A stretch of DNA of 64,000 nt. Source: Straminergon stramineum. Lineage: Eukaryota > Streptophyta > Bryopsida > Hypnales > Calliergonaceae. A program made the translations under genes and the position numbers. Position 1 is the first letter of the stretch; each line of letters opens with the position of its first letter. Where the stretch lies: NCBI GenBank assembly GCA_963920665.1, contig OY987269.1, positions 5,024,501-5,088,500 on the forward strand. Direction: 5' to 3'. This document shows, piece after piece, positions 12,867 through 24,073 of this stretch. Under the pieces are notes generated by a model. That model was not told where the DNA came from and made no database searches. It saw only the letters and a program-made list of their open reading frames with translations.

Positions 12867-13849
12867 TTGCATCACAATTCAGGCAAGTACACCTATACCA
12901 AGGTAGAGGTACCTATAACGGATAACTTAAGCATTTCAGCCTATAGGATATGGGGAATTCATTGAGAATTTGAGCTCCATATGTGCGGAAATAAGGATGA
13001 GGAAGAATGCAAAAAAAAGGAATTTTTTCTTCTCAAGAATGAATATTTTATTCAATATAAATGTAAATTTTTTATTCAAACCCATCTTGGTCTCATGTAC
13101 TTACCTATGACGGTTAGCTTTGGAACTTCTACCTAATCAAGGAGGGAAGAGAGATGAGTGGACGAGAAGGTGGAAGAAGAGAATCTTTCTCAATAAACAA
13201 GATGTCCAATTGTTATTCACTATAGGTCTCCCTATGAAGCCATTATAGGGGGATTGTTCGAAATAAGTACCTCTACCTTAAATGCGTTCACATAAGCAAT
13301 TGAGCATTGTTCTTGTTACAAAATTGCCTTATTTTTTTTTGTTGGATGTTGTTGGAAGTCCAAAGAGGATTTTAGACGGCTTTCTTCTTATACATTTTTT
13401 GGACATTGTATGAATAAATTATGAATTTTCAAAGTGTTGAAAATAGGTGTACATGAAAGAGACCATGAGCTCTCATGAATAGAGGTTGTACATTTTAGGC
13501 AAGAATCTGCAAGGGGGGGGGGTTAGAAAGGGATTACACTTAGGTGCAATTTCCTTTGTGAATACCCTCCTACACCAAACCAAACCAAACCTTCCAAGTC
13601 AATCGTCCCTAAGGTAAAGAGAACCAAATGCACCAAGTGCCTTGAATTGCCCAAGTAATCAATATCTACATCTCCTAAAAGCAATATTTACCTATTCTTG
13701 AAGAAATAATACTAAAACATCAACCAAAAAAAATCACACTTTATAATTTTTGCATATGGAATTAAAATGATGCATTCTTTGGTGCATTGAAATTTCTTAA
13801 TTATATTGGTTTCGAATGAGAAAATATGATTTTTTAAATTACCAATCTA

Positions 13850-13905
<56 letters not shown>

Positions 13906-16475
13906 CAATAGAGAGCTTGTAGATTTTAAGAGTGCCTATAATGCATCAAGCCCCAAATCACCAAGAAAATCTTCAATTACAAAAGAGGAGACGGTGATGA
14001 TGACTTCCTCCTATCAATTCTTCCCTGCTAAAACCTCTCAGAATTTCATTCATCTATGAAAAAAAATTCACCGTGTATTTCATCTATTATAACAAATGCA
14101 AATTATATACAACTAGCACAACCTACTACAATGTAACATGGAACTTAGGAGTATATGCACTATACAACCAATCGACTCTCAGCCTCATAGAACCTGATGA
14201 AAAACATTCAGAATGACGGGATGAAAACGTGACCAAATTTGTGACAATAGGTCATGACAGATCATGTGACAATTTGTATTTAATATAATAGATTTCATCC
14301 ATCAACTTTTCACCCATATGAATTTTCACCCATTCTGTACTATATCCTAATGACATCCCTATAGCTTCTGAATGAAATCTTGTAGGCTAATGAAATGATT
14401 GCATTGAATGTGAATTGAGTATAATGTAAATATGAATAAAATGTAAAAATAAATTTAATCATCCCTAAAATTACAACCAAAATTAATGTTCAAGAAAGTA
14501 ATGAAAATTTTGACAAATTTTATGCTATTTAAAACTCTTAAGAATTCATAGTAGAAAAAAGAATGTGGATTTGGAGATTCCCAAGCAAAATGTAATATGA
14601 CATATTAAGAAGAATCTAAACATAAAATTTTCATTTTTGCAAGTTTTTATTTTCTTCTCATCCCTACATGAATTGATTAGACCTTGTGCAAAAAACATGA
14701 AATACTTAGAGATTGCAATTGTCCCATTACTTCAAGATGATAGAAAGAAATTCCTTTTCCAACATAAATTGATGTACTTCATCAAGTTTCTTATAGCTTC
14801 CATAGGAAACTTTGAAGACATTTCATAATCCACTCCACTATATGTCAATACTCTTAGGGCGTCCTCAATGGAACCAGAAAGTTGAACAATAATTGTATTT
14901 TGAAAGTGGGAAATTAAATTTTGGCCCCATTAGATCTAGTAATCTATTTAGTCTACATAATTATAAGTTAGGGTTGCTATTTCATTTCCAAAAGTTGGCA
15001 TATTGACAAGATGTTTAGTTCTTGCAATAGTGGTCTCTAGGTGGAAGAATCCTTGATAATGTTAGTGCAAGCATTCTACAATGCTCCACAAAAGCAAGAT
15101 TCTCTTTGACCAAGGTTTAACCTTTTATATCCTAGAGTTGTTTTGGTTGAGCCAAAATACAGGTAAAATCTTTAGTAGATGTGGTATTATTGAAGACAAA
15201 GGAGACAAAGTGAGAAAAATAGCCATACCAAATTGGAGAATGAGTGATAAAGAACAAGTGTGCAAAAAATTAGGATACTCCATTGTTGCTATTGCAAGAA
15301 TTTATTGCCATTGTATACAATGTTGTTGACATAAATGAATGAAAACACACAAATACAAGCCTCAACACTATCAACCTCATAAATGATTCCCATCAAGGAC
15401 CTTTAAGGTAGCAATACCCATAACCTTCTACTACATCTAAATATCAGATCCTAGTGGTGGTATTAGGTGCATTTGTGGTCAATTCTTAAAAATTCACAAC
15501 TTATTTTTACAATGTCCAAATCATATGTTTCAAAGTGTACAAGAATTATTTTTCTCTTCCTAATAGCATCGACTAATTTGTTGGATGTATGTTAATAGAA
15601 ATCATGTTCACAACCCTTAAATTCACGAATATGGGTGTGGCTACCGTAGATTCATTAGACATTGCTTTCATGATTCATACGAAACAATCAAAACTAAAGA
15701 TTACATGCATAATATATAAAACACTTAAAGAAGGTTTATAAAAATCTTCTACTCAAAATTAACCCAAGTTCAATTGTGCTTCTTTCATGATTGATCAACA
15801 CTTACATAGGAGTAGTTGAGGCCAACATCTATAGCAAAAGGTGAAAAAAGACTTGAAAAAAACACGTACATTATTGACCAATATATATTGAAGTATTGAA
15901 AACATTGCTATATACAATATTGTAAGCCATATTTCTTTATAGAAACCTACTTTTTAGAAAGTGCCTATTCAATTGTGCCATCTTGTATTCGCTTTTTCCA
16001 CCAAACACCACTACCAATTTTGTTCAAGATTCTAAAGGAATATATCTTTAATTTCCAATTCTTTCCACGTATTTCCATAAAAAATTTATGAAATTGGCAA
16101 ACAAACCTATGTATGAAAGTACATAATTGTTGTATACAATTGTCTTTTCCAAATTTGACTACTCTAATTCAACATCTATGAAATGAATTAGTGACCTCCA
16201 TTTCATAATTCACTTCCAAGTCTTCTCAAATTATGAGATATTATGTTTTTTTCACTCTAGAAACCAATTTGTGGTTCCCTAGGACCTAAAGGATTAACGG
16301 AAAAAACTCAACCAACAATATCATTTTAATATTGCTTGAGCACATTTAGAGGTTGAAATTGGGAGTTGCATTAGGGCACTACATCTAGTAAATCAACCAT
16401 CATTTGACTAAATCCTTTGGAAAAGGCCTTGAGCAATAGTGATGCAAGGACTTTTCCTAGTATCAAATGAAAATG
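12867..16475. other. AT-rich intergenic DNA, no gene seen
   Basis: This is 3.6 kb without a gene I can support. It includes a poly-G tract near 13511 and the ATT microsatellite reported separately. Two ORFs (14637-14828 and 15081-15329) show no motif and no splice or codon signal. Confidence 0.5.
13850..13903. repeat. (ATT)18 microsatellite
   Basis: This is an uninterrupted run of ATT/TTA triplets, about 54 bases long. Confidence 0.97.
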
Positions 16476-17028
16476 TCCTTCATAACATTGTTTACCAATG
16501 AGGTAGGGATCCCTTTTGCATCTTTAAAAAAGAACCCCATTCCAATGAACAAAATTGTCTTATATGGCTCCTCAACCAATCCCAATCCTCAAATTAAGTC
16601 CCTTCCAGATATCTAGCAAAACATAATACCTTCCCAACATGGAGAGAATTGAACCATTGCTTGGTTATACAATATTATATTTGGTCTTAGAACCTTTTGG
16701 AGGCTCAACATCATTTTCAATCCCAAGTAGTACATGGATTCTTTCTTGCCACCACCACTTGTGTGAAAGCCCCAAGGAAGGTGTAACCAATGATACCATT
16801 TTCACTACCAGTTGCTTGTGTGAACTTCTCTCATAACATTCTATAACCAAGCAATGGTCCTTTCTCATGCAAGTATCATGCTCTGTACGAACCTTGGGAG
16901 GGACTTATGAGTTCATTCAAGGATTGAGGTTGGCCAAGGAAACATGAGATAATTTTGTTCACTATAGGTGGCTCCTTTTAAAGGATGCAAAAAGGACCCT
17001 TGCATCATTCGTAAACAATGTTATGGAC
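16476..17028. repeat. Long hairpin element, ~200-bp arms
   Basis: The left arm 16476-16690 (CATAACATTGTTTACCAATG ... CCATTGCTTGGTTATA) returns in reverse complement at about 16829-17028 (TATAACCAAGCAATGG ... AAACAATGTTATGG). The loop is about 140 bases. A second, single-armed copy in direct orientation lies at 49797-49990. It resembles a foldback or MITE element, and a transcript through it would form a long double-stranded RNA. The ORFs on both strands inside it are unlikely to be coding. Confidence 0.8.
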
Positions 17029-17330
17029 TAAGGTAGGAGGCTCGAACCCCAACCAGGCATTAAAAGCGAACATGACTAAGAGGTACATTTTGCTTTCTCC
17101 AATGTACGAACTCTGCACATTTCAAGCAGTGGTTGCTTTTGATGACCACTATTGACCACTTTTTTGCAACTTCAAAATTTTTTAACTAATTCCACAAAGG
17201 TCCAAAAAATATGAAACTACTTGGGTTAGATGCTAATTACATTTTACTTCCTAAAACAATTTATTGATAATTGTTTCAAGGAGTTGAGCTTTCATGAAAA
17301 GGTGATCAATTCTTAAATGGTCCCTTTATG
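17024..17330 (+). repeat. Dispersed repeat, AAGGTAGGAGG family
   Basis: After the end motif CTAAGGTAGGAGGCTC comes a block with TTTTGCTTTCTCCAATGTAC, CAACTTCAAAAATT and ACTAATTCCACAAAG. The same order of blocks recurs at 43302-43640 and 46320-46545 (same strand) and at 22784-23060 (opposite strand). A partial copy lies at 18543-18720. There is no coding capacity. Confidence 0.65.
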
Positions 17331-19169
17331 AGCCTCTTACCTTTGATAATGCTTTGTCAAGAGTCAGGAAGTTGGAGAGCATGATGGGACATAATGCCAA
17401 GTCTAATAAGGTAAACTAGCCCATGACAAGCCAACTCTCTAATGCAGAAACCTACAAAAACACCCATTATAGTCCTCCATCTATTCACGGCAGATTTTAT
17501 CTACACTAAATAGGGATATTAAAGGGACCCATATTAATTAATTGACATTTCACACTGTATAAATATCTACCTTTGTTGTACATCAGTAGTCATTGAAGTG
17601 TTTGGCAGATGTACATCATGTTTCTAACATCTACAGTTTTCTACAATCAGTCCCTTTAATTTTTTGGTCCCCTTCATACCCCTGTTTAGTATAGTAAATG
17701 AGATTAGGACTTCATTAGGTAGGTTAATGGCTGAAATCCATACTCTAGGTGATGGTGATGGAGTTATTAGTAACTGCTTTAGGAAATTTCACCTTTCTAG
17801 TATAAATTCATTACAAGAAATAATTATTTTTATTCCTTTATATCATGCCCATGTTAAGAAATATCGTTACTGCTTTAGGTGGTTTGATGACTACTGCAGA
17901 TACACTTTTTGATGGTTTGGGGGTAGTCTAGAGAGATTGTTTGAGGCTAATTGAGCAACACACTTCAATAATTCATAAAAAATTCAAACTTTTTCAAAAA
18001 AATAAAATTTCAATTGTTCTCTTCATTTTTCATGTTTGTCTTCATATGTATTTTTTTTTTTTTTTTTTCAAAAATGTCAACAAGGCAAACCAGTCATTCT
18101 ACTTGTCATTGGCTGGTTTACATTTGTATCTATACTTTTTACAAATTTGAGGATGTAGAAAGAGAGGCTCCATCATGAGTTATAACACTTTTCTGACTAT
18201 TCAATGGAATGGTGACAAATCTAACTTGAAAACCGGACTTGGCATTACGGTTAAGTTATGCTTTATGCCTCCCTTGTGTGAAACTGCCCTAAGTAACACC
18301 CACAGACAATCTTGACAACGGAAACATTGTTTGAGCTACTTACACTCATACACGTCAGAATGGATGAAATGCAGCAGATATTGCAACTGTGTGTGTTGAA
18401 AATAAGCAATGTTTAGGTACTGTCTGACGATGCAATTAATGGGCTACCACTTGTTTGAAAATAAAATATTAGATATCAAAACCAGGTACCAACATGACAG
18501 TCCCATTCCGCCTAAGATATTCGTCACCAACTTGGGAAGGTAAGGTAAGGTAAGGTAGGAGGTCCATAAAGCATCCATCTCATGAAATGTACGCTCTTTG
18601 TACATTTCGTTTTCTTAGTGCTTCAGCAATGTACAAGTAGTGCAAATTTTAGGACTTCTTGAAACATGCCACATTTAACTACTTCTAGACTTTTGAAAGT
18701 CCAAAATTAATAATGGTCATCGGGAGAAAAAAAAATATTCATCAAGGAATAATCCAAAACATTGGGAGATTTCTACAAAACATCTGGAGATCAATATAAA
18801 ACATCCGGAGATCTATACAAACATACGGAGATCCATAGAAACATTCGGAAATCTCCTGATGATATGATTTGGAGATCTCTTGAGGTTTAGTCCAAAATTC
18901 ACTAAATAGTCCAAAAGTACTTAAACGTGGCATAAACATTTATTCCAAACGAATTTCAATTTTTCACTATATGTCCAAAAATCATGAAACTTATGTCTCA
19001 TAGGTGAATGATTTCTATTGTTGACGAATTGCCTTCATGTTACCAATCCCACAAAGTATTAAAGGGATAAAACAATGCATGGTTGTGACCAATTGGGTCA
19101 ATTGAGGTTGTTCTTGAATGCTATTTTAAGAGAATTGCAAAAGAGCATGGACTATTCATCCCTTCGGAA
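17331..19169. other. Intergenic DNA, mostly degraded repeats
   Basis: A stretch near 17545-17610 resembles the AATAGTGAAATTAGG MITE family. A poly-T run lies near 18051-18068. A partial AAGGTAGGAGG-family copy begins near 18543, preceded by short GTAAG repeats. At 18770-18850 there is an irregular short repeat built on GGAGATC. No gene is supported. Confidence 0.45.
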
Positions 19170-20110
19170 TGGTAGACATAATGACAATATGCTATAAAGG
19201 GACATATTGCCCAATTCGACAATACATGCCACAAAAGCCTCAAAAATGGTGATTGAAAGTGTAGTGCTTTACAGATTCATTTTCCAAGTACGTCTTGAAT
19301 TTTGAGGTCTATTGTAGAAAAAACTATGTTGTAGAGAATGAAGCAAGTATACAACAATGGAGGAGTCAGAAAGAGGCCAAATTGGCACACAACTTTGTTC
19401 TATTTTTGGTAGAACCTTTTGAGAGCAAGTGGCATGTTCTAACCATGGATAATTTTTTCTCTAGCATATCCTTATTTACCAATTTACTAGAAAAAGGCAC
19501 ATACACAATTGGCATTATATGCTCTAATTAAATTGGCTTCCTTCAATCTATGAAGAATACAAATGAGTTCAATAAGAAAAAACCAAAAGGTACACTTAAA
19601 TTGCACATGCATGAATTGCAACAAATGAGTATTATTGTCTAGAAAGATTAAGAAAAATATTACAATATCTTTTCAACTTATGCAGTGCCAATTCAATTTC
19701 AATAACGATTTTGTGTGGTCTCAATTCCAAGGCAAATGGCTCAATTTGGAAGAATATTTAAATTCACCTCAAATACAATTCAACCAATTAACCTCAAATA
19801 CAAGGTGCACATATTGGGGGATGTTGCAAAACAATTGAGACCATCGTACACTTGTCATTGTTGTCAAACCCAGTCCTACAAGAGGTGTCACCAAATTTAC
19901 TTTTTATTTTGTTTTGTAGACACAAGTGTTGTAAACATGTACATCAATTACATGGACAAGTGCAAGAGAAGGGATCCTCTACACCGGATAATGACACACC
20001 TTCAATTTTGAACCCAATTGTGCAAATCACAAATCGCTAATTGACTTGGAAAGAGGCAAGTGGAACCTAGCGACAAGGCCCAAGACATTTTGTCCAACAT
20101 GTAGAAATAG
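19170..20110 (+). pseudogene. piggyBac-type (PGBD) transposase relic
   Basis: Broken frames spell out a piggyBac-family DDE transposase in order. YKGTYCPIRQYMPQKPQKW lies near 19195-19250. Next comes TDSFSKYVLNFEVYC (19262-19312) holding the first acidic residue, then LTMDNFFSSISLF (19438-19476) holding the second, then LLEKGTYTIG. Near 19850-19920 is a cysteine-rich C-terminal remnant beginning CHCCQ. The reading frame is interrupted by at least three stops and by frame changes, for example at 19259 and 19529. The known family moves by precise TTAA cut-and-paste. That matches the TTAA-ended short elements at 20765, 31318, 43860 and 44357, which may be its non-autonomous relatives. I could not locate its own terminal repeats. 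Confidence 0.82.
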
Positions 20111-20357
20111 ACTCATGTTTTGGTGTAGAGGATGCTTTTAAATTTTTCACAAAAAACTACAATGAAAAAGTTTGTTTACATTTCACAAAAACCTACAATG
20201 AGAAAGTGAGTTTACATTGTCATCAAAAAGAGTCCACAGATCATTCCTACTGAATATTTTTCATCTTAGTTAGTATAATTTTTGCATTGGTTTACTAGCA
20301 AGTCAGGTGGTTTTTTTGTGATGTATGATAAAATTCTACTTGTGATCTCCAATGAGA

Positions 20358-20497
20358 CTAAGGGCAGGCTTCCATGTGGAGTCAGGACCGGTGAAGTCCA
20401 CCGATCAACGATGGAATGGGTGTCCAGTTTTTCTGGAACTCCCTGTCCATCGTTGATCAGTGATCTTCACCGACTCCACATGGAAGCCCACCCTAAG
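20358..20497. repeat. Short GC-richer hairpin element
   Basis: The left arm 20358-20416 and right arm about 20450-20497 are imperfect reverse complements. Shared blocks are GGCTTCCATGTGGAGTC, GGTGAAG and GATCAACGATGG. A larger inverted pair surrounds it: CTCCAATGAGACTAAGG at 20347 and AGTCTCATTGGAGGTCAC at 21316. The hairpin may therefore be part of a roughly 1 kb composite element that also contains the TTAA element. A degraded half-copy appears near 44168-44250. Confidence 0.8.
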
Positions 20498-20764
20498 TCT
20501 TGGGGCAATGCTTGTTTTGTACTCCGGGGTAGAACTTATTTTTTTGGACAATAAACTATGAAATTTCAAAGTGTCTTGGAGGATTGCAGTGCTTTATTTC
20601 AGTGTGAATGTCATTGACTGCAGGGGCTCTGAGACTGACTGGGGTTGTTTGTAAGTTAATGGCCATAAAAAGCAGGAACTGGTCATACGAGGAAATGGCA
20701 TGACAAGTGTCCCAATGAGGAAATCGCCGTCGGGAACACACTAGGAACGTACTGGGTCGCATTA

Positions 20765-21290
20765 TTAACCCTTAAACGTCAAAGCGGACATTTTGTGTCC
20801 AATGGATGACTTCACTGTTGACTGTAGAAAAACAAAATGCATCTATTGGTCCAATAATCGGAGCAGATTTGTTGACTACCATGGTCATGGGGGCTTTGTC
20901 CTTTAACCCATAAACGCCGATGCGGACGTTTTTCGTCCGATGAATAACAAGAAAGTAATCTGTAGGAAGTAGGAATGCAGTTTTTCATCCAGGTTCTTTT
21001 TAACACAATTGTGGAGACATGCTGCATCTTGGAGGGCCAAAAATACTGTCATTCGGATGCATTCATAATTTTATGGAGCATAGACATGGAGGACAAAACA
21101 CGGAAATACCTGTGCACGGTGTTAGGTCGTAGGCTGCCCTCCTACAATTTTCATGAGGGCAACGAGAGTTCCCCTTTCTTTGGTACTATTCATGAACGTG
21201 TTTCTCTCCCACGGTCAATGCACAATGAACAGTACTAAGCCCGCCTTTTCCCTGCGGAGACCAATCCATCGTTTAGGGGTTAAGGGTTAA
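20765..21290. mobile_element. TTAA-ended non-autonomous element (piggyBac-like MITE)
   Basis: It starts TTAACCCTTAAACG and ends CGTTTAGGGGTTAA followed by a second GGGTTAA. An internal terminus-like copy (TTTAACCCATAAACGCCGATGCGGACG) lies at 20903-20930, so this is probably one element nested in another. TTAA target sites and CCC-starting ends are the signature of piggyBac-type elements. It encodes no protein. Confidence 0.65.
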
Positions 21291-23459
21291 GAATTGCCCC
21301 AAAACTTATTACCATAGTCTCATTGGAGGTCACATTAAGTTAGCCTTCAAATTTCAATAGAAATTAGATTTTTTTTTAAATTTTGCATGTTAGAAGATAA
21401 ATACATATAGTAACTTTACCCAACACCAACCCTTGACCCAATACCACTCAAATGTAGGACCCTCATTGATTCTAAAGGGAGAATGTAAAATTATAATACA
21501 TGTCTTATTGTGAAGTTAATGTGAAGTTAAGGCATGTAATATTGTCATAAATTTTCGTCATAGAGTCCATGAGAGCCCTACATTTGGGTGGTATTGGATT
21601 AAGGGTTGGTATTGGATTTGTCTACCTTATGTGAATTCACCATTGGGATTCTTGAATTTCGAGAGTATGTGACAACAAAAAAGTTTGCAAAAAGATACTA
21701 TTGTTGGATTCATGAAAAACTTTTGTACATTTTTTTAATTGAATGTAGCAGAAACAACAATTTTGAGTGGGTTTTGAGGAAAAATTGTCTTTGCGTTTAG
21801 GGGTTAAAAATAAATTAAGGTTGCATGCAAAGCTTCCTTTCCTTTGGTTAAAAGCCAATAAAACCAAATGAAGATTTTAGCTTTGTTTTAAAAGAGGGCC
21901 TCTTGAAGTTGTTATTATCTATTAGTATTGGGCCTCAAAGTACTACAATACATATTCAAATTCTCACTATTGCCAATCATATAGAGTTGGGGACAAAAAG
22001 ATTTGTTCTTCATTGAGATGCTTCTCAACATAGTCAATGCTTCACCAAATTTTACAACTAACTAAATATTCTAAAAACTATGAAAAATTGTTAAGTCAAA
22101 GTGGGTACCACATAGAAAGAAACAATAAATTGTTGATAGTTCTAAGATGGAAATGAAACACACTAATCTTAGTAGTGAGATTGTTCTAAAAGGCAAACTA
22201 AACCATGTGCAATTTTTTTTAAATGTTAAAATTCAGTTCAAAAACAAATCCAACTAATTATTTTTTCAAGAATTTGCTAAGATTGCTTGCAAAACAAGAA
22301 GCTTCATAACTTTCACATTACTTATTCTAATGGAATGAATCAAATCTTTCCAAATAGAAAAAAAAATAATATATAAGAAATAAATTTAATTAAATTTATT
22401 TCAAGTTTCTATTTTGTCTCTTTATTGCCTGCCCTTGCTTATTCTTGACTTATTGTGGCATAATTTTTGCTCTTGGGCATCGATCGAAATAAATTGAATT
22501 ATATTCCTACAAAGCCAATTAGTTTTTCTATCTCGAATAATATTTTCAAAAAATATTGCTAAAATTGAAAACCATAGGTATATGCTTGAACTTTCAAGAA
22601 TTATTTAAGGGAACTTTGGGGACTTTGGGATTTAAAAGGATGGTAGAGAAATTTCTCACACTTCAAATTTTTAAACATTTCTTTCTCCTTTCTCAGATTT
22701 TAGAATAGATAGTTGGTTTTAAATTTAGTAGAGAATTGACTATATACAAAAGGTCCAAATGAGGAATGGACTTTACTACCCATTTCTCTAAGGTAGGAAG
22801 TTCATACTAAAACTCCCATTCACGAGCTGAAAATTAATTTGTAGAAGCTTAAATACTTGAAATATTTTTTAACAAAATTTCCTTGAAAGACAAATGAAAT
22901 GGGAATCTAATCCAAGTCATATCAAATTTTTTTGAGCTTCGTGAAATTAGTTATGAATTTTTGAAGTGAAAATGCAATGATCACTGAAAGTCTTCACTTC
23001 CTGAAATCTATACAATTTTTACATAAGTGATACTAGAGAAAATGCGACATCTACTTTCTAGAGAATATAAGGTGGGAGGTCCATAAAGCATCTGTTCATG
23101 TTGGCAAACAAAAAAGGACCCCAAAGCCCGAGATAAATGGTCAACTAAATACCATATTCAAAGTTTGAAAGGGTCAAATTACTTTTTGTAGATGCTCAAC
23201 TACCACCACTTGATGAACTGTTGACAGGGTGTACATTTGTTTACTCAATATGTACCTATAGTCTAAGATTTTGCAGAGGCGCATCTGGATCCGTGATGAC
23301 AGTCCTGGGTCCTGTCCAACAGGAATAATCCTGCCTCCTACCGACTGACTCACTCTAACAGAATGACCACATCCAGACGGAAGCTTCCTCGAAGCTGCAT
23401 CCGCTTACCATTTTTCATCCATTCCAGCTAATATTTCATCCAGTCCCGCAACTACCCGA
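21291..23459. other. Intergenic DNA with degraded repeats
   Basis: Near 21797 there is another GCGTTTAGGGGTTAA terminus without a clear partner. The 22280-22420 stretch distantly resembles the arms of the repeat at 1-1140. An inverted copy of the AAGGTAGGAGG family occupies 22784-23060. The start of the GC-richer RGLG upstream region is visible from about 23270. No gene is supported. Confidence 0.45.
22784..23060 (-). repeat. Dispersed repeat, AAGGTAGGAGG family (inverted copy)
   Basis: Read on the minus strand it gives CACTTCAAAAATTCATAACTAATT, then CAAGGAAATTTTG, then TTAATTTTCAGCTC. These are the same ordered blocks as 43440-43620. The end motif CTAAGGTAGGAAGTTCATA lies at 22784, and another (AAGGTGGGAGGTCCATAAA) at 23070 begins a second fragment. 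Confidence 0.6.
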
Positions 23460-23828
23460 AGATGCTCGGAAGCTACCTCATTGGATGGATTAGATTATTC
23501 TGTTCATCCGTCTCAACTCCTCGGCCGGTCCACACGCTTCCCAGCCGCGGCTTTGACACGCCAATGATTGTCTCTTGTCCGAAGAGCTTCGCAACTTTTG
23601 CGAAACCAGATCACCGCAAACAAGCGGACACCTTTCACTTATTTTTTTTGGAGTAATTGGAGTAACGAGCAAGGATCCTGGTCAGTTTTTCTGGCGTGTA
23701 GGTGGCGATATCGCGTCGGATGGAACGGAGGAGAGGTAACTGCCTCGTAGATTCCAGGCTTTGGAAAACCTTCAAGCTGACTGGCAGCATGTATAGTTGA
23801 TTTTTCGGCGTGAGTCGTGAAGATTACG

Positions 23829-24063
23829 GTGAGTGGGGAGATTAGTTTCATAGTTCATTTTAATTGCAATGGTTTGTGGGTTTCTCGAGGAGTGGGGAGA
23901 TTTCCACTCCAAGACGTCAACAGCTCTGCTTTTACCGACTGACAGGAATGTCTGCACTCAGTCTGGGCTTTTTCCTCGGTCTCCAGGGTGTGTTTTGGCT
24001 ATGTGTGTTCATTTTGAGTTTGCGCTTCTTGTATAATCGATTGAAGAGCGTTGCCAATTGCAG
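23829..24063 (+). other. Likely 5'-UTR intron of the RGLG gene
   Basis: A strong donor (ACG|GTGAGTGG) at 23829 and an acceptor (CCAATTGCAG) ending at 24063 bracket 235 bases, stopping ten bases before the RGLG start codon. An open frame runs through this stretch in phase with the gene. It would add a hydrophobic N-terminus in front of the myristoylation signal, so I treat it as an untranslated-region intron. Confidence 0.5.
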
Positions 24064-24073
24064 GTTAGGGATC

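Noticed and set aside
17031..17056. tRNA-like GGCTCGAACCCC word
   Set aside because: There is no acceptor stem or anticodon arm around it, and it belongs to a dispersed repeat family.
18770..18850. Regular-looking repeats that might suggest a CRISPR-like array
   Set aside because: The GGAGATC words are irregular, few and without unique spacers. The window is eukaryotic nuclear DNA.
23864..24073. N-terminal extension of RGLG in the open frame upstream
   Set aside because: It would bury the MGNNG myristoylation start behind a hydrophobic segment not known in the family, and it contains a good GT-AG intron.
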